NCBI RefSeq assembly: GCF_016801865.2
Contig: NC_068938.1
Location: forward strand, 115,408,615-115,472,614
Source: Culex pipiens pallens
Lineage: Eukaryota; Arthropoda; Insecta; Diptera; Culicidae
Reading direction: 5' to 3'
DNA length: 64,000 bases
In this document: positions 44,810 to 58,100 of the stretch, piece by piece
Position numbering within the stretch: the stretch's first letter is position 1
Layout: each line of letters opens with the position of its first letter
Notes under the pieces: generated by a model
Told to the model about the DNA's origin: nothing
Databases searched by the model: none
Seen by the model: only the letters and a program-made list of their open reading frames with translations
Position numbers and translations under genes: made by a program

Positions 44810-47800
44810 TTACTAAATTTTTCATAATTTACCTAATTTAACTAAATTAATTCAAATTGATCTTAACTCAACAAAATTTAACTGAATTTTATAAAATTTA
44901 ACTTAATTAAGCTTAATTTATCTAAATTGAACTTGATTCATCTAAATTTATCTGAATTTTATATAATTTAACTAAATTGAACTTAATTCATACATTTTTT
45001 TAAATATATCCAAATTGAACTTCATTCATCTAAATTTTACTAAATTTAACTTTATTGAACTTAATTCAACTGAGTTTTACAAAATTTTACTAAATTTAGC
45101 TAAATTATACAAAATAAAACTTAATTCAATTTTCAAATTGAACTTAATTCAACCAAATTTAACTTTATACAACAAAAATAAACATAACTCAGCAAAATTT
45201 AACTGAATTTTACTAAATTTAAATGAATTTTACTTATTTTGCTTAATTTAACTAAATTTTAATAATTTAAGTAAATTAAATTTACATAATTTAACTTAAT
45301 TTACATAACTCAACTAAATCTACACAATTTAACTAAATTTAACATAATTTAAATAAACTAAACAAAATTTAACTAATTTCAACTTCATTTACTTAATTTA
45401 AATATATTATTTATATATATATAATATATTTATATATATATAATATATTTTTCGATATTGAACTTAATTTGTCTAAATTTATCTAAATTTAACTTTATTG
45501 AACTTAATTCAGCAAAATTATATTTAATACTTACTAATTTAATTTAACTAAATTTATCTAAAAAGAACTTAATTCGACTAAATTTAACTAAATTGAACTT
45601 AATTCAACTAAATTTAGTTATATTTAGTTAAACTTAGTTATATTTAGTTAAACTTAGTTGTTAAATTTAGTTAGATTTAGTAAAATTTATGTAAATTTAG
45701 TCAAATTTAGTTAAATTTAGTTAGATTTAATTAAATTTAGTTCAATTTAAGTAAATTTCGCTTAATTTATTTCAAAGAAATTAATTTTGGCTAAATTAAT
45801 TTAAATTAAATTAAAATTAGTTAAATTGACATAAATTGAGCAATATTTAGTTAAACTTAGTTACATTAAGTTAAATTTAGTTGAATTTAGTTCAATTTAG
45901 TTAAATTCAGTTAAATTTAGTTGAATTTTGTTAAATCCAGTCATATTTAGTTGATTTTAGTTAGATTTCGTTAAATTTACTTAAGTTTAGTCAGATTTAG
46001 TTTAATTTATTTAGTTTAGGTAAAATTTAATTAAGTTTCGTAATATTTCGCTTAATTAATTTAAATTTAGTTAAACTTAGTTAAATTTAGATAATTTTAG
46101 TTAAAATAAGTTAAATTCAATTTAAATCAGTTATCTTTAGTTAAATAAAGTTAAAATAAGTAGAATTTTGTTTAATTTAGTTGAATTCATTAAAATTTTA
46201 TTAAATTTAGTTATAATTAGTTAAAATAAGGAAAATTTAGTTAGATTAAATAAAATTTAATTAGGTTTCGTGAAATTTCGCTTCATTTATTTCAATATTG
46301 TTAACTTTGGCTAAATTAAGTTATATCAAGTTAAAATTAGTTAAAATATGTTAAATTGACTTAAATTGAAGTATATATAGTTAAATTTAGTTATATTTAG
46401 CTTAACTTAGTTTAATTTAGTAAAAATTAGTGAAATTTATTTAATTTAAGTAAGATTATTAAAATTTATTTAAATTTAGTGGAATTTAGTCAAATTCAGT
46501 AAGATTTAATTAAATTTAGTTGAATTTAGTAAAAATTTCGCTTTTTTTTCCTTTTTAGTTAACTTTGGCGAAATTAAGTAATATTAAGTTGAAATTAGTT
46601 ACACTAAGTTAAATTGACTAAAATTGACTAAAAAAAAGAATTAAAATTAATTACATTTAGTCAAAATAAGTCAAATTAAGTTAGATTAAGTAAAATTTAA
46701 TGAAGTTTCATAAAATTTCGCTTTATTTATTTCAATTTAGTTAAATTAAGCAAAATTTAGTTGAATTGAGTTATATTAAGTTAAATTTATTTAGATTTAG
46801 TAAAAAAATAGTTGAATTTAGTAAGATTTATTTAAATTTAGTTAGATTTAGTCAAATTTAGTAAAATTTAGGTTGATTTGATTAAATTTAGTTGAATTTA
46901 GTTATATTTAGTCAAAATAAGTAAAAATTCGTTAGATTATTAATTTAACTTAATTAACCTAATTTAGCTTACTTTCACTTAATAAAACTGAATTTGACTC
47001 AATGCATAAAAAAATAACTGAATTAAAACAAATGTTGATCAATTTAGCTAAATTAAACTTAATTTTGTTGAAAAACTTTATTATATTCTACTAAATTTCA
47101 ATAAATTTAACTAAATTGAACTCAGTTTAACTAAATATAATTTAATTTAACTAAGTGTATCTAAATATAACCCAATTGAACTAAATTTATCTTAATTTAA
47201 CCAATTTTAACTTAATTTAGCCAAAATTAACAAAATTCAAATAAATTGAAATAAATTATGCTAAGTTTTACGAAACTTAATTGAAATTTACTTAATCTAA
47301 CTAAATTTCACTTATTTTAACTAAATGTAACTAAATTCTACTAAATTTATTAAATCTTACGAAATTCAACTGAATTTAACTAAATTTAACTAAGTTTTAC
47401 TAAACATAACTAAATATATTTAACTAAATTTTTCTAAATTTACCTAAATTTTACTTAATTTTACTAAAGTTAACTAAATTTAACTAAATTGAAATAAATT
47501 AAGCGAAATTTTAGGAAATTTGATTAAGTTTTACCTAATCTAACTAAATTTTACTTATTTTGACTAAATGTAACTGAACTCAACTAAATTTAATTAAACC
47601 TTACTAAATTTAACTAAATCTAACTAAATTTTACTAAATCTAACTAATTTCAACTGAATTTATCTAAATTCAACTAAATTTAACTAAGTTTAACTAAATA
47701 TAACTCAATTGAACTAAATTTAACTAAATTTTACTAAATTTAACTAAATTAAAATAATTTTAGCGAAATTTTACGTAACCTCAATAAATTTTACTTATTT

Positions 47801-49000
47801 TTACTAAATGTAATTAAAATCAACTAAACTCAATTAAATCCACATGAATTTAACTAAACTTTAAGTAAATTTAACTAAATCTAACTAAAATTTGACTAGG
47901 TTTAACTGAATATAACTAAATTTAACTAAACATCAATCAATTTTACTAAATTTAACTAAATTTTACTAAATTTAACTACATTAAAATAATTTTAGCGAAA
48001 TTTTACGTAACATAAATAAATTTTACTTATTTTTACTAAATGTAATTAAAATCAACTAAATTCAATTAAATCCACATGAATTTAACTAAACTTTAAGTAA
48101 ATTTAACTAAATCTAACTAAAATCAACTAAATTTAACTAATTTTAATTAAATCTTACTAAATTTAACTAAATTTGACTACATTTATTTTAACTAAATATA
48201 ACTCAATTTAACTTAATTAAACTAATTTTAACTTAATATAACTTAATTTAACCAAAGTTAACTAAATTGAAATAAATTAAGTGAAAATTTACGAAACTTT
48301 ATTAAATTTATCTTGATCTAACTAATTTTTAATTATTTTGACTAAATGTAACTAAATTTAACTAAATATAATTAAATCTAACTAAATCTTACTAAATTCG
48401 ACTGAATTTTACTAAATTCAATTAAATTTCACTAAATTCAAATAAATATAACTAAATTTAACTAAATGCAACTAAATTTAACTAAATTTAACTGAATATA
48501 ACTCAATTTAACTAAATTTAACTAAATTTGAATAAATTAAACTTTATTTAACTATATAAATTTCACTGAATTCAAATAAATTTAACTAAATTGAACTCAG
48601 TTTAACTAAATATAATTTAATTTAACTAAGTGTATCTAAATATAACTAAATTAAACTTGATTTAACTTGAGTTAACTTAATTCAACTAAATTTATCTAAA
48701 TTTAACTAAATTATTCTTAATGTAACTAAATTTAACTAAATTTAAATAAGTTTAACTAAATTTAATAAAATTTAACTAGATTTTAATTAATTCACATCAA
48801 TTTAACTAAATTCAACTTAATTAAATTAAATTTAACTTAAATATACTAAATTCAGCTGTATTTAACTACATTAAACTAAACTTAACATTTAACTCAATTA
48901 ATCTAAATTTACCTTAATTTAACAAAATTTACCTAACTTCAACTAAATTTTAATAATTACTACTAATTTAAAGTTATTGAAACTATTTTAGTAAGTTTAG
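44810..49000. repeat. 4.2-kb degenerate TAACTAAATT satellite with polarity switches
   Basis: The array consists of about 10-11-bp units of the type TAACTAAATT with many single-base variants. From 44810 to about 45610 and from about 46935 to 49000 the plus strand carries AACTAAATTT. Between them it carries the complement, AGTTAAATTT. Short (TA)n runs lie at 45405-45450. No coding potential. Confidence 0.9.
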
Positions 49001-52000
49001 TAAAATAAGTTTATCAAATTTAGTTATTCAAACCAATAGGACCAGTTTAAATTTATTTAAACATATTAATTCAACTTTTATTTATATAACCTAGTTTTAA
49101 ATAGGTTTAGTGGCTTTTATTGTAATTTTAAGAACTCTTTGAATAAACATTTTAATCTGTTTTGTTTTTTTGTCACCCTATTTGTATTGATCACCCTAAC
49201 CGCTCTAAACTGAATCCGGAAATACTAAAGAAGAAGAAGTACCCCCAAAATGCGCCCCGTTTCGCCATCGTTTTTTTGCCCGTTATCGTGGTCAAAATGT
49301 GCCCAGAAGCGTGCCACAGACGGGCGTAACAGCTCGGCCAAAATGCGTAACGCCCGCCTAAATGTTGCATTCTGGCACGCAATGGGCCACAACGAGGGGA
49401 AAAAGCGTGCTGAAAATCGGGCCCGCTTTCAGGCAAAACGTCCCCGCTTTTTGGCCGTTTTCCGCCCATTTTTCTATGTGGGTTGGTGCGCTGGTACGAT
49501 GAACAAAAATACTAATACACAAAAAGGCTAGTACCGAAGCTAGAAAACCAAACCCGCGATTTGCGTTGTCACTGGCACATGGGAAGCTTGGACGCTTCCC
49601 AGAAATTCGTTCGCTCAGAGTTCGATCAGAGAATGAGCAAAACAAAAAAGAAAGGCAAAAGAATGAGCATGAGGCTTCAGAACAGATAGCTGCTTGCGTC
49701 TAGTTTGCGTTCACTGAAGCTTAGCATAGAAAATAATGATAGGCGATGTGTGATGAACGAGCAATCGATAAAGCAACTTGCACTAAAAGGGGGTAATCTA
49801 GTATCACAACTCTATACGCGCCAGCATCACGCGCCAGCATTGCTCGCGTCTGCATGTGAAGCTCAACTTGACAACTTGTCGGCGAAGCGACGAAAATCGA
49901 TCGTCCATGATTTTTTGCAGATTTTTCGAATGAATATTTCTCGAGAAATTATTTGGGAACGAAGCTTGATTTGGCGTCGGAGCCAAAAGCAAACCCTATA
50001 CCTTTCTTTAGTAAGAAAGGCAAAATGAGGTTAAACAAATTAAATACAAGATTTGTTTTTTCACAAAAAATCACTTTAAAAAAAAATCATTGCTCGTCAG
50101 CAAAATTTTGATCCAAACTTCTGAATGGCTTAGAAGATGCGGGGTTTTGTCTCATACAACATATAAAAAATTAAAAAAAAAACACTGATTTCGGGGAAAT
50201 TGATGTAAAAAAAACTTAATAAAAATCACCGGATTTTTTTCTTCCCTGAACCTATTTTCTGAATAGTCCTCATCAACCGAGAACACCAAATCGATCAAAA
50301 ATTGCGTGAAAGTTACAGATTTTCGATTATTTAAGTACCATTTTTGTATGAATAGCTGCCAACATTGTATGGAGATTTGTATGGGTGAACCAATGACACA
50401 AAATGGCTTCTTTGGTGATAGGGAAGGCCCCACAAACTTTGAGCTAAATCTGAAAATATAATTAAAATCCATTTCCGAGTTTGGTTTGCTCAATTGCTCA
50501 AATTACAAATAATAGGTAGTTTTCAAAAAAAAAAAATTTTTTGGACAACAAATCGGAAAAGGACCACAGAATTTAAGGGTTTTTTTTTTTTTGTTGTCAG
50601 TTGTATGACTGTAACGATGTATAAAGAGTTTTGAAAATAAGGCTTAACAATTTTAATTCAGAATATTTTTTTAATTCGTTGCTAAATGAGTGCTAATAGT
50701 TTAAGGAAGAACCTTAGGTACGTTACTATTGTTCTTTGCATTTGACTGTTTTTTCTTAGTTAATTAATTAAACAAAAGTTATATTTTTAAATTTCTGTGC
50801 TTGACTGGTTTATTCTTTTATTTACAAAACCTTCTAATATGTTTGACCATGTCCAGAGCAAATCCAAATGTTCCCATTTTTCACCAACATGATGTTGAAG
50901 ACTGCTCTGCAGCACAATGGCTGTCACAACAATTTTTAATTTCATGATCGACTTAACATCTTTTCGAGAGTTTTCGTCAAACTAGGAGAGGATTTCAGCA
51001 AACTAATTCGCAACAAATAATGTATACCTACTCAGCTGTAAAAGGTTAGATGGCAAGGGGCCTTATAAGCCAGTACTATGAATCGGGTGAGTGCATTTCC
51101 AAACATCTAGATATGCTGTGTGTGTTTCATGTTTTGTCTTTCCGGCTCGCACCACCGGAATGAATTTCTCAACCACTTAGCACCACTTTTTTTTACTCTT
51201 TTCACCTACAGATTTCTCCCTTTTAGAGCTACTGTTTTGCCGCGGCGGTCCAGGTCCTTGCGGCTGGCAAGCTTGTGCAAGTTTTTTTTTCATCTTAAAT
51301 CCTCCTCTTGGCCGCGCCGTCAACGTGGTCGTCACCGTCACCGTCGTCATTGTCGTCGTCGATTCCTTCTTGAACCCGTCACGCAGAGTCGGTTCAGTTG
51401 TCAGCAAAGAAGAATCGCTTGTTAATCGGCTTATTGTGCTGCTCTCGCCGGTGAAGAATATAAGCAAGTGGAGAAGAATTCTTTCAAATTATTCTTGAAA
51501 TTGTCAGTCATTCATCTTGTTTGACATGTGACGGATGGAAGAAAGACGGACGAACGGAGGCACATTCTTTCGGTGCACAAATTCAAGTCATGTTTCATTC
51601 AATTTTTCGATCGCGGCCTCTGTTTGTGTCAGCTCGTCACCAGCATCCGATAGTCTTAACTTTTTTTTCAGAAGATTGAAGAAAGCAGGAAGCTGAAGCA
51701 AGCGGTGTGTGTCTTTGATTTGTTTCTCAAGCTGGGATTATATTCGAAACCGGTGTGCAAACTTGAAACAGAATAATATTTTGACACTTGTATCAGATTT
51801 TATACGATATAAAAGCTGCTTATAAAATATAATCAATGGTTTTCTATGCAGCAGGGATAATTTTATTTATTTAAATTATCGCAAGAGTAACTGAAAAATT
51901 TAATTTAAAAATCCCTGGTTTCCAAAAGAACATAAATAAGTTAACAAAGATTCATGAATTTCAGTGATAACTCCACTTAAAATTAATTTATATCGTTTTT

Positions 52001-52312
52001 TACAAACATTGTTCATATACAAGTAGAAATACCTGCAAATTTTGTAGTGAAATCGAAATTGAACCCCATGATCCTGAAATTGATTTTTTTAATTTCTTAT
52101 TCACAATAGAAGAGAAGAGAAAGAAGAGAGACAAGTTCTCTTGAAAATTCCTCTCTAAGTGAGTATCAAAAGAAACTGTTTTGATGCAGATTTTCTCATC
52201 GCAGCTATGCATTCTTCATATATAAATTTTAAACATGTCTTTACTATCTGATCATTCCATATAGATTCACCAATACTTGGATTTTTCTGATAACCTACAA
52301 CTTTGCATAATA
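49001..52312. other. non-coding stretch with repeat debris
   Basis: At 49240-49480 a GC-rich island repeats AAAATGCG/AAAATGTG-like words. At 49990-50025 the sequence CTTTCTTTAGTAAGAAAGGC is a short palindrome at an apparent repeat end. At 51300-51365 there is a CGT/GTC triplet run. No gene is supported. Confidence 0.35.
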
Positions 52313-54289
52313 GGGGAGAGTGGGGAGACTTGATCCCCTTTTTTTGTATCGCACATGACTCTGTCAATTTCTCACAAAACTATAAACTTTTTGCATGAAT
52401 TGAAAGCTTAAACATTCATCTATGTTTGGCTAATAAGGATATTTCATCAGATGAACTCTTCGAATCATGCCAAGCGTTTTAAAAAAATATTTTAAACCGG
52501 TTTTTTTTTAAAATGTTAGGGGTAACTTGATCCCCCTTTCAATATTTTGAAGAAATCTTAAGCAAAATGTTTCTTATTCATCCAAACTTTCAATTTTCTA
52601 TAAGTTACAGCAATTTCACATAAAACCTGTACGTTTGTGTTCAAAATACAACAAGTTTAGTATGTAAAATATTTAAAAACTTAAAATATTATTTTTTAGA
52701 CCAAATTTTAGCATGTTTACAAAAGCTGGAAATTTTTGTTCACAAAACTTTTGAAAAAAGGTTCAAACTGCAGTAAGTTATGTACAACTATACTAAAGGA
52801 AACTATGTATGAAAACCCAAGTAGCAATTCAAGTGCTCATAAGTTTTATCAGTTTTTATAAAACATTTGAAAAAAGCGTCTTGCTTTTATAAAAACATTT
52901 ATCAAGTATTTTTGGGCTTAGCAAAATACTGTTCTAGAAATATCTTGAAAAAATCTTGAAAAGTTGTCGAAGAACATGGAGCAAAGTTTTATTAATCTTT
53001 TTTTTACAAACTTACAGTTATCTTGAAGAAGATATTCCCAGTCCAAATTGACTCCATCAAATCAGTATTAAAACCTAGTTGTTTAGGGAAAGCTTTATTC
53101 GAAATCTTTTTGTCTTGACCTTCCAAATGTCAAACTCAGTCTACTTTAAGCAGCAAGAAGATCGGACGTTTTTAAAGTGATGGGCAAGCTCTTTTATTTA
53201 ATTTATTAAGCAAAAAGATCAAACTGCATTCGTAGTTTTTATGTGAGATAGTGATTAAATTGTATCAAATTTAGATTCGTGTGGTGATGAAACAAGTGTT
53301 GTGCTTCTTTCTGAGCTTCCGGCATTGCAAATTGGAAGACGTTTCCGAATCATCAGTGACAATAGTGACCAGTATTCTTTTCTTTTGTTATAAATAAATA
53401 AAAACGGTGAACTGAACGTAATCCTAGTTTTATTCAAATATGACGAAAACTCGCTATTCGTAATTCACGAAAATAACGAAAATGTGCCAACACATTTTTT
53501 TGGATCTACCTCCAGTGGGCTAAAACTTGCATGCACTACGGTCGCAGTATTGTGCATTTTACTCTGGGTTAAAACTATATCAAAGCTCACTTCAGTCTAG
53601 AACCCCTTGCTTAATCTTAAACAAGAGCTTTTCAAGAAACGTTGTTCTTGATCAAGAGCATCTCCAGAAAAGATGTTTTTCTAATAGCTTCAAGTAAGAA
53701 CAAATAGATTTAACGAATTTCGCCATGTTTAAATGAAAAAAATGCGACCTAGATGGACGCCATGATGATGTTTACACCTAAACAAGAAAAGTTTGCTTCA
53801 ATTTAATGAAAATAAAGAGTTATTCTGATAGAATAATATATTCGGTGTCTATTTTTTCGAGGTATCTCTAGAAATTGATTGGTGAAATTTTAATGGTATG
53901 GGTTTTATCGATATGCTTGGATCGATAATCAAACACTTATTTATATAATTATTATATTCTTGTCACCAAATAAAGTTAACCGTTTGTCGTTTAAAGATGC
54001 AAAGAATAGTTGGATTTAATAAAATAAATCTTGCACCCATATTTTCTTGATAAAATATGATTTATCCTAATGAAGAATAAACAAGTTTAAAATGTGTTTT
54101 ATTGCAGCTACCAAGAGATCTTCAATAAAGCTTTAAATTTGATTAGCTTTACGATAAGTTCTATTAGATCTCTTGAGAGTATCTGGAGGGTCCGTTAAAA
54201 ATCAACAGCAATACTGTTTGGCTCTAGAATTCTCCTGAAATACGCTCTTGACAACCTCCTAAAATGGTCCATTTTACACTTATTGCTGC

Positions 54290-54523
54290 TGTTTGGGTAG
54301 AACCAACGCAGTGTGTAGAGTTTTGACTTAAACCCCTTAACCGTGTACAGTCCACTTCCCAACACAACATCACACACACACTGACACAGAAAAAGGCCCA
54401 GTAAACGTCAAATCCCCAAAAATCACCGTTAAAAGCGATCATTCTCGAACGAGCAGAATAAAGAACAACACGTTGTTTAGAGTTCGTCGCGACTTTCTTT
54501 TAATTTCGTTTCGACCGCAAACA
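54290..54523 (+). repeat. 5' LTR of the BEL/Pao element
   Basis: 234 bp with GCAGAATAAAG as the likely polyadenylation signal. The gag start codon follows 47 bp after its end. Confidence 0.92.
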
Positions 54524-54569
54524 TTTATGGTCCTTCGCGAACCGAATAGTAGAACCGTGCGATTTCCCG

Positions 54570-55193
54570 ATGGAATCGATCACCGCGAAACGGAATTCGC
54601 TCTTTGCGAAAGTGAAACGCGAACTCGAAACCGCGGAACGAGTGAAGACGCAAAACCCCTCACTCTCTGAGGTCCGGGAGCGTCTGGTGCGCCTCGAGGC
54701 GCTGGGGAACAGTTTCTTCGACGTCCAGGACCAGTTCGAGGACGGAACCTCAGCGACCACCCTGGAAAATCTAGTCTCGGTCTTCGACTACCGGAAGGAG
54801 TTTGAAGATCGGTACTATGCAGCGAAGGCGATCTACGCTGCCCTCGACGAAGGTTCCGGCGCCAGCGATCGATCGTTCGCTGAGCCGGCGAACAACCTGA
54901 AAACTGCGGTAGCGGCGCTGTTGGAAACGCAACGAGCGCTCCTGTCCAACCAAGCGGCCCACGCAGCCCAGCTGAACCAGATTCAGCAAGGAAACCCACC
55001 TCCAGCAGGACAACCAGCTCAAGCACAACCGGATCCCTTCATCAACGTCCGGCTTCCTCCAATCAACATCCCGAAGTACGCGGGAGTCCGGAAAGAATGG
55101 CTTTCGTTCAAGGATCTGTTCGTCAGCACCATCTACAGCAAGGAGTCGCTGCGGCCGTCGCAGAAGCTGCAGTACTTGAAGTCGCTGCTGTAG
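54570..55193 (+). pseudogene. BEL/Pao gag N-terminal part, ended by a nonsense codon
   Basis: From the ATG at 54570: MESITAKRNSLFAKVKRELE, a charged helical region, a Gln/Pro-rich linker (NPPPAGQPAQAQPD), then the gag core RLPPINIPKYAGVRKEWLSF and the start of its helical bundle. A TAG at 55191-55193 interrupts the frame within the conserved gag core. The same frame continues uninterrupted afterwards, so this is a point lesion and not a boundary between two genes. Confidence 0.9.
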
Positions 55194-58100
55194 GGTGACG
55201 CAGCCTCCCAAATCAGCTCATTCGGCATCTCGGATGACAACTACCCGCTGGCGTGGGACAAGCTGCTGAGGAAGTACGACCAGAAGAAGTACACCGTGTT
55301 CGCGCTTGTGAAGGAATTCCTGGACCAACCTGTCGTGTCAGACGCAACCGCTGGCAACCTCCAGAAGCTGGTCACGACCTCGGACGAGGTAGTTCGACAG
55401 CTCGACGTCTTGGGCGAGCAGTACCAGTCGCGGGACCCCTGGCTGATCCAGCTGCTCCTGGAGAAGATTGACGAGGAGACGCAGGCGCTCTGGGCGCAAA
55501 AACTCGTCACTTTGGAGAACCCGAGCCTCACGGACTTCCTGAAGTTCCTTGAGGACCGGTGCGACGCCATCGAAACCTGCTCATCATTCACACGAAAGTG
55601 CACCTTGAGTGGAGCGGGGGCGAAGAAGGAGATACGAAAGCAGCCGGCCAAGCCAGCTGAGAAGAAGGTGCAGAGCTACGTCGCAACACCGCAGCCCTGC
55701 CCAAAGTGTTCCAAAGAGCACTTGCTGTTCCTGTGCGAAGCGTTCAAGGCGTCCAGCGTCGCCGACCGTCGGGAGTTGGTGCAGAAGTCCAGACTTTGCT
55801 TCAACTGCCTGAGGACGTCGCACACGGCAAAAACCTGTTCCTCGAAGCACACCTGCAAGACTGATGGATGCAACCAGCGTCATCATACGCTCCTCTGTCA
55901 ACACGGCGGCAGACAGGCAGCTACCGCAGGGCTTCCGGGTCAACAGATAGCAGCGATGCCGGTCCAGCAACCGGCCATGGAAGCTCAACCCACGGTTCCG
56001 AGTTTCAAGGCGGAGGTCACTAGTGATCCAGCCGTCAAGATCACCGTTCTACCCACTGCGCTCGTCAAGCTGCGCGGTAAGAATGGTGTCTTCCACACTG
56101 CTAGGGCGATGATAGACTCGTGCTCTGGCGCGTCGCTGATAAGCGAGGCCTGCATGACGCGACTCGGGATCAGCCGGAGCAACGCGCGGTTCCCAGTAAC
56201 CGGAGTTGCCGGGACACAAGCAGGAACCACCCGGGGAATGGCGCTGCTGGAGATTGCACCCCGTTTCAGCGACGAAGTGGTGATGAAGACGCAGGCGTAC
56301 GTGCTCGAAGTGTTGGCTCCCCCCACACCGTGCCAAAGCTTCAAGCCCAAGCAATTGGAACTACTCCGAGGGCTCCAGCTAGCCGATCCGGAGTACTACA
56401 AAGCGGGACCGGTAGACGTCATCCTAGGCGCCGAGCTGTTCCTGCCGATTCTACAAGCGGGCCAGGTCACAGACGAGGACGGTCTACCCGTGGCCCAGAA
56501 GTCATCGCTCGGCTGGCTCGTCGCCGGCAAGTTCGGTGGTGAAACAATGCTGCAAACAAATCTGGTGTCCTTCACGGTGCAGCTGGATGTCAACATCGAC
56601 CAGACGCTGCGCAAGTTTTGGGAAACCGAAGAAGTGCCTGCGGCCAAGGTACTCACTGCCGACGAGAAGCGCGCTGTTGACATCTTCAATACAACCACCA
56701 GGCGCAACGACGAGGGCCGATTCGTGGTTCGGCTCCCCTTCGACGACTCCAAGCCGGCATTGGGCGACTCGCTCGGTGCGGCACTCAGAAGGCTGCATGC
56801 GATGGAGCGGAAGTTCCTCTCGAATCCGCCGTTCAAGCAAGCCTACCGCAACTTCATGTCCGAGTACCAGCAACTGGGACACATGGAGCTCATCCCGCAA
56901 TCCGAAGTCGACAAGCACCCCAGCGAGTGCTTCTATTTGCCTCACCACGCAGTCCAGAAGGAGGACAGTTCAACAACGAAGTTGCGTGTCGTCTTCGATG
57001 GCTCGTGCAGAACCAGTTCTGGCGTGTCGTTGAACGACCGATTGCTGATTGGTCCAAACAACAACGAAGACCTGTACGACGTCTACTGCCGCTTCCGCAC
57101 CTACCCCGTGGTCTTCGTGAGCGACATCGAGAAGATGTACAGGCAAGTACGGGTGGACAAGCAGGACACGGACTTCCAGCGGATCGTCTGGCGCGATGAT
57201 CCCGACCAACCGGTGCAGCACTACCGTCTGACGACGGTGACGTACGGCACATCAAGCGCAGCCTACTTAGCGACCGAGTCTCTCCGACAAGCGGCCCGAG
57301 ACAACGCTGAGAAGCACCCCGTAGCAGCTGACAGGATCCTCAAAGGGTTCTACGTGGACGACCTGATGTCCGGCGCTGACACAGTCGAAGAAGCTCAAGA
57401 GCTAGCTGGCCAGATCACAACCATCCTGGGCGAAGCTGGATTCGTCCTCCGGAAGTGGTCCTCCAACGCACCCGAGCTGCTGGAGAACATCGCAGACAGC
57501 CGACAGGGACCAGTCCCTGTTGAGTTCACGAACGTGACAGCGTCGGTCAAGGCACTTGGGATTCACTGGTCTCCAACTAGTGACTGGTTCGAGTTCAAGG
57601 TCAACCTGGACATCAACAGCCCGAACACGAAGCGTCAACTCCTCTCCGACGCACCCGTTCGGATGGCTCGCTCCAGTGATCGTCAAGATCAAAATCATCT
57701 TCCAACTGCTGTGGCTGTACGACTTGCTGTGGGACGACCCGCTGCCACCCCTTCCCGAAGCAGATTGGAACACCATCAAACAAACGCTTCACCTGCTGGA
57801 GCGGATTCGCGTGCCCCGCCGAATTCCAGCCTTCAACGGCAAGTTGCAGCTGCTCGGATTCTCGGACGCCTCGGAGTCGGCGTACTCAGCAGTCGTCTAC
57901 GGTCGGTCTGCGGACCGCAACGGGAAAATCCACATCGTGCTGATTTGCGTTAAAACCAAGGTTGCGCCAATTCAGCAGATCTGCGTCCCAAAGCTTGAAC
58001 TCAACGGTTCCTGGCTGCTGGCCGCCCTGATGAAGCGAGTCTCCCTCGCTTTGTGCCACCTCGAGCTGCAACACTTTGCCTTCACGGACTCGGCAATCGT

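Noticed and set aside
44810..49000. CRISPR-like array
   Set aside because: The repeats are about 10 bp, degenerate and lack unique spacers; the genome is eukaryotic. It is an AT satellite.
49705..50028. 107-codon plus-strand frame
   Set aside because: It ends in a repeat palindrome (CTTTCTTTAGTAAGAAAGGC) typical of dispersed repeats; no recognisable domain.
51120..51467. Overlapping ~100-codon frames around 51.2-51.4 kb
   Set aside because: They are driven by a CGT/GTC triplet run; no conserved features.
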